Assembly: GCA_016783505.1 (NCBI GenBank) | Contig: JADHWK010000002.1 | Location: 27,154-91,153, forward strand | From: Candidatus Zhuqueibacterota bacterium | GTDB taxonomy: Bacteria; BS750m-G25 | Direction of reading: 5' to 3' | Length of the DNA stretch: 64,000 nucleotides | In this document: positions 62,408 through 64,000 of the stretch, in pieces | Layout: every line of letters starts with the position of its first letter | Position numbering within the stretch: the stretch's first letter is position 1 | Notes under the pieces: generated by a model | Database searches by the model: none | Seen by the model: only the letters and a program-made list of their open reading frames with translations | What the model was told of the DNA's origin: nothing | Translations under genes and position numbers: made by a program

Positions 62408-62830
62408 CTAAAAAATTTTATAAAACTTTTTTAAAAAACTAACTCGAGATAAATTCGAAACTAATGCAATAAAATACATTGCAAAACTAAGAACCATTAA
62501 TGCATCATGAGTTGTTTTATCAAGTGGAAGTTTATTTGCAATTCCGTAAAATATTAAACCTATTAAAATTGAAAAAATAAGAAAAATTATACCATATTTT
62601 TCTGAGTCAATAAATTCTCTAACAACTGATTTAATTTTTTCTAACAAATCATTACAATAGTCACAATTTCCCTGATAAGTTGAAATTTTTGTTCTTAGTT
62701 TTCTCAAATAAAAACCGGCATACAATAAAACAACAACGACAATAATTATTGCAATAGAATGATTATAACAAAAAGTTCCTAAAAGTTTTATAAATTCTAA
62801 AAAATCTTTATTACTAAAGTAATCATTCAT
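62408..62830 (-). CDS. Hypothetical membrane protein with three predicted helices
   Basis: This 140-residue protein has one helix at about 27-45 (IAIIIVVVVLLYAGFYL), a cytoplasmic loop with CDYCNDL, and two more helices at about 83-100 (GIIFLIFSILIGLIFYGI) and 110-128. Not recognised. Its start overlaps the symporter stop by eight bases, suggesting it was once the downstream gene of a symporter operon. Confidence 0.6.
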   Translation of the reverse strand: MNDYFSNKDFLEFIKLLGTFCYNHSIAIIIVVVVLLYAGFYLRKLRTKISTYQGNCDYCNDLLEKIKSVVREFIDSEKYGIIFLIFSILIGLIFYGIANKLPLDKTTHDALMVLSFAMYFIALVSNLSRVSFLKKFYKIF

Positions 62831-63875
62831 TTTCTACCTTGTATTTTTCAATCGATGTTAATAATAAATATAAGATAGTTGAACCAATAACACTAAAAAT
62901 GGCAGCAGATGAATAAGGATTGATAATCTCATTATTTATTATAAGAGGAATTAAACATAAAACAACTCCCCCAATAATACTTACATAAGCTGATAATCTG
63001 TTTAACTTTTTTGAAATGAAGATTAAAATTATTGATGGGAATAAAGCGAGTTGAAAAGCATAGAATGTATATAGAATATTATCAATACCAGAAACAAATT
63101 TTCTAACTACAACATAAAGAATAAAAAATATGAATGTATATGCAATTGTCCACATTCTGGATTTAGAAAGCTGAGCTTTTTCAGAAATATTACCCTTAAG
63201 AATAATATCATAATATGTAGTATATGAAATTGAAGAAATTAAACTATCCAAGGTCGAATACATTATAGAAATCATGCAAAAGATGAAAATAAAAATATAT
63301 ATATTGTCTATTAAAGATACGGAGCTAAATGAAGCAGCAGCAAGATTCTGAAGTGCAGTCCATGCATCTGGAAGATTAAATCCTACATAGCGAAGTGACA
63401 TGCCAAAGAAAATTGCTATTATCCAAGTTATTGGCGAATAGATTGAAATGAAAGAAATAGTCTTACTTAGTTCTTTCCTTAACTTTTCATCATATTTAAA
63501 AGATGCTAACCTTTGCCAGCCAGAAATGTCAACTATTTGCCAAAGGCCATTGGCAAGAAGAAGGCTAATTAAGGATAGTTTTCCAAGTGAAAAAACATTA
63601 AAGAATTTCTGTTCTTTCCAAAAGAATGAAAATGAATCTTTTATATTTAAGTTACTACTTAGGTTAACAATAATAAAAATTGTTCCAATTAAAAAAGCAA
63701 AAAGACTTAAATAAAGTGTTGTAGAATACTTTTTAGGAAATACGTTTGGATTAATAGTGTTAAGTTTTTTAAAAAGAATATTTAATGCTAATAGGCTAAA
63801 AAAAGATAGAACAAATAGAATTACTCCAGTATAAACATAGCCATTGTTTATTACCTTTATATGTATTATCTTGAG
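62823..63875 (-). pseudogene. Sodium:solute symporter (SSS family), 5'-truncated
   Basis: The reading frame is open from 63890 to the stop at 62823 but has no start codon before an internal Met (63401). It gives about 350 residues covering the middle and C-terminal helices. The motif NGLWQIVDISGWQRLASF and the helix pair after it are typical of SSS-family transporters, which normally have about 13 helices and 450-550 residues. The N-terminal third is missing. Homology stops near 63875, where GGGGGTGTTTACACTTTT begins, so an insertion is the likely cause. A short product from 63401 is possible but would lack key helices. Confidence 0.65.
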
Positions 63876-64000
63876 GGGGTGTTTACACTTTTATGTTATT
63901 GTTCTTTTTTGGGAACCTACTATTTTCTTTTAATAGGGTTATGAATCACTGGTCGATAAAGCTTTCTTGCTCAGGTATATTTAACGAACAAAACCGTTTT
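63874..64000. mobile_element. Possible end of an insertion sequence interrupting the symporter
   Basis: AGGGGGTGTTTACACTTTTA at 63874 resembles terminal inverted repeats of several IS families and coincides with the break in the symporter. The rest of the element would lie beyond the window. No transposase frame is recognisable in the 127 bases available. Confidence 0.3.

Noticed and set aside
63901..64000. C-terminus of a transposase on the minus strand (LYRPVIHNPIKRK)
   Set aside because: The frame is only about 16 codons long before an upstream stop, too short to assign.

Overview
The window looks like a chromosomal segment from an uncultured member of the FCB superphylum (Bacteroidota / Calditrichota / KSB1-like lineages). 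Pointers are a PorD-like (DUF4835) protein, a protein with a C-terminal type IX-type sorting domain, PorV/PorQ-like and DUF5916 outer-membrane proteins, a carboxypeptidase-regulatory-like TonB receptor, and ThyX in place of ThyA. No rRNA, tRNA, CRISPR array or complete transposase was seen, and the phylum cannot be fixed from this sequence alone.

Layout. 0-7.8 kb is an accessory zone: the end of a DUF5916 gene, a graveyard of hsdS 5' ends and Fic-type C-terminal fragments with 12-bp tandem repeats, an intact ORF6N gene, and a 1503-residue Hsp90/sacsin-type ATPase ending in a PD-(D/E)xK-like domain. 7.8-13.6 kb holds a secreted papain-like peptidase, TrmO, two AhpD-like proteins, a GAF protein, and an HgcAB-like fusion with its partner methyltransferase. 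13.7-19.5 kb (minus strand) is a permease/methyltransferase pair, then an ECF sigma factor, anti-sigma factor and two Spy/CpxP-like proteins leading into small secreted proteins, probably one envelope- or metal-stress operon. 19.9-42.3 kb is mostly core genome: TonB receptor, RNase R, prmC, prfA, DUF1385, thyX with a HEPN/MNT pair, rpmE, rho, an isocitrate-type dehydrogenase, folC, an AmiC-type amidase and outer-membrane/T9SS-like proteins. 42.8-50.5 kb has a PEGA protein, small unknowns, a GYD protein, a proteasome-like Ntn hydrolase and groEL with two groES genes, punctuated by near-identical terminators. 51-55.2 kb encodes an Etf:quinone-oxidoreductase-type Fe-S membrane protein, a bifunctional nuclease, a previously unlisted 32-residue membrane protein and EtfA. 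55.2-64 kb is strikingly AT-rich and accessory: an SMC-like ATPase and a nitrilase-family protein in one overlapping operon, a GIY-YIG protein, unknowns, and a 5'-truncated sodium/solute symporter.

The most interesting candidate system is the nitrilase + SMC-ATPase operon (55.4-60.8 kb). It lies between two diverged copies of the 3' end of etfB, while the rest of etfB is absent. Second is the single-gene Hsp90-like ATPase-nuclease (2.9-7.4 kb), bounded by a 20-bp inverted repeat. Both are inferred defence candidates; nothing in the sequence proves that role.
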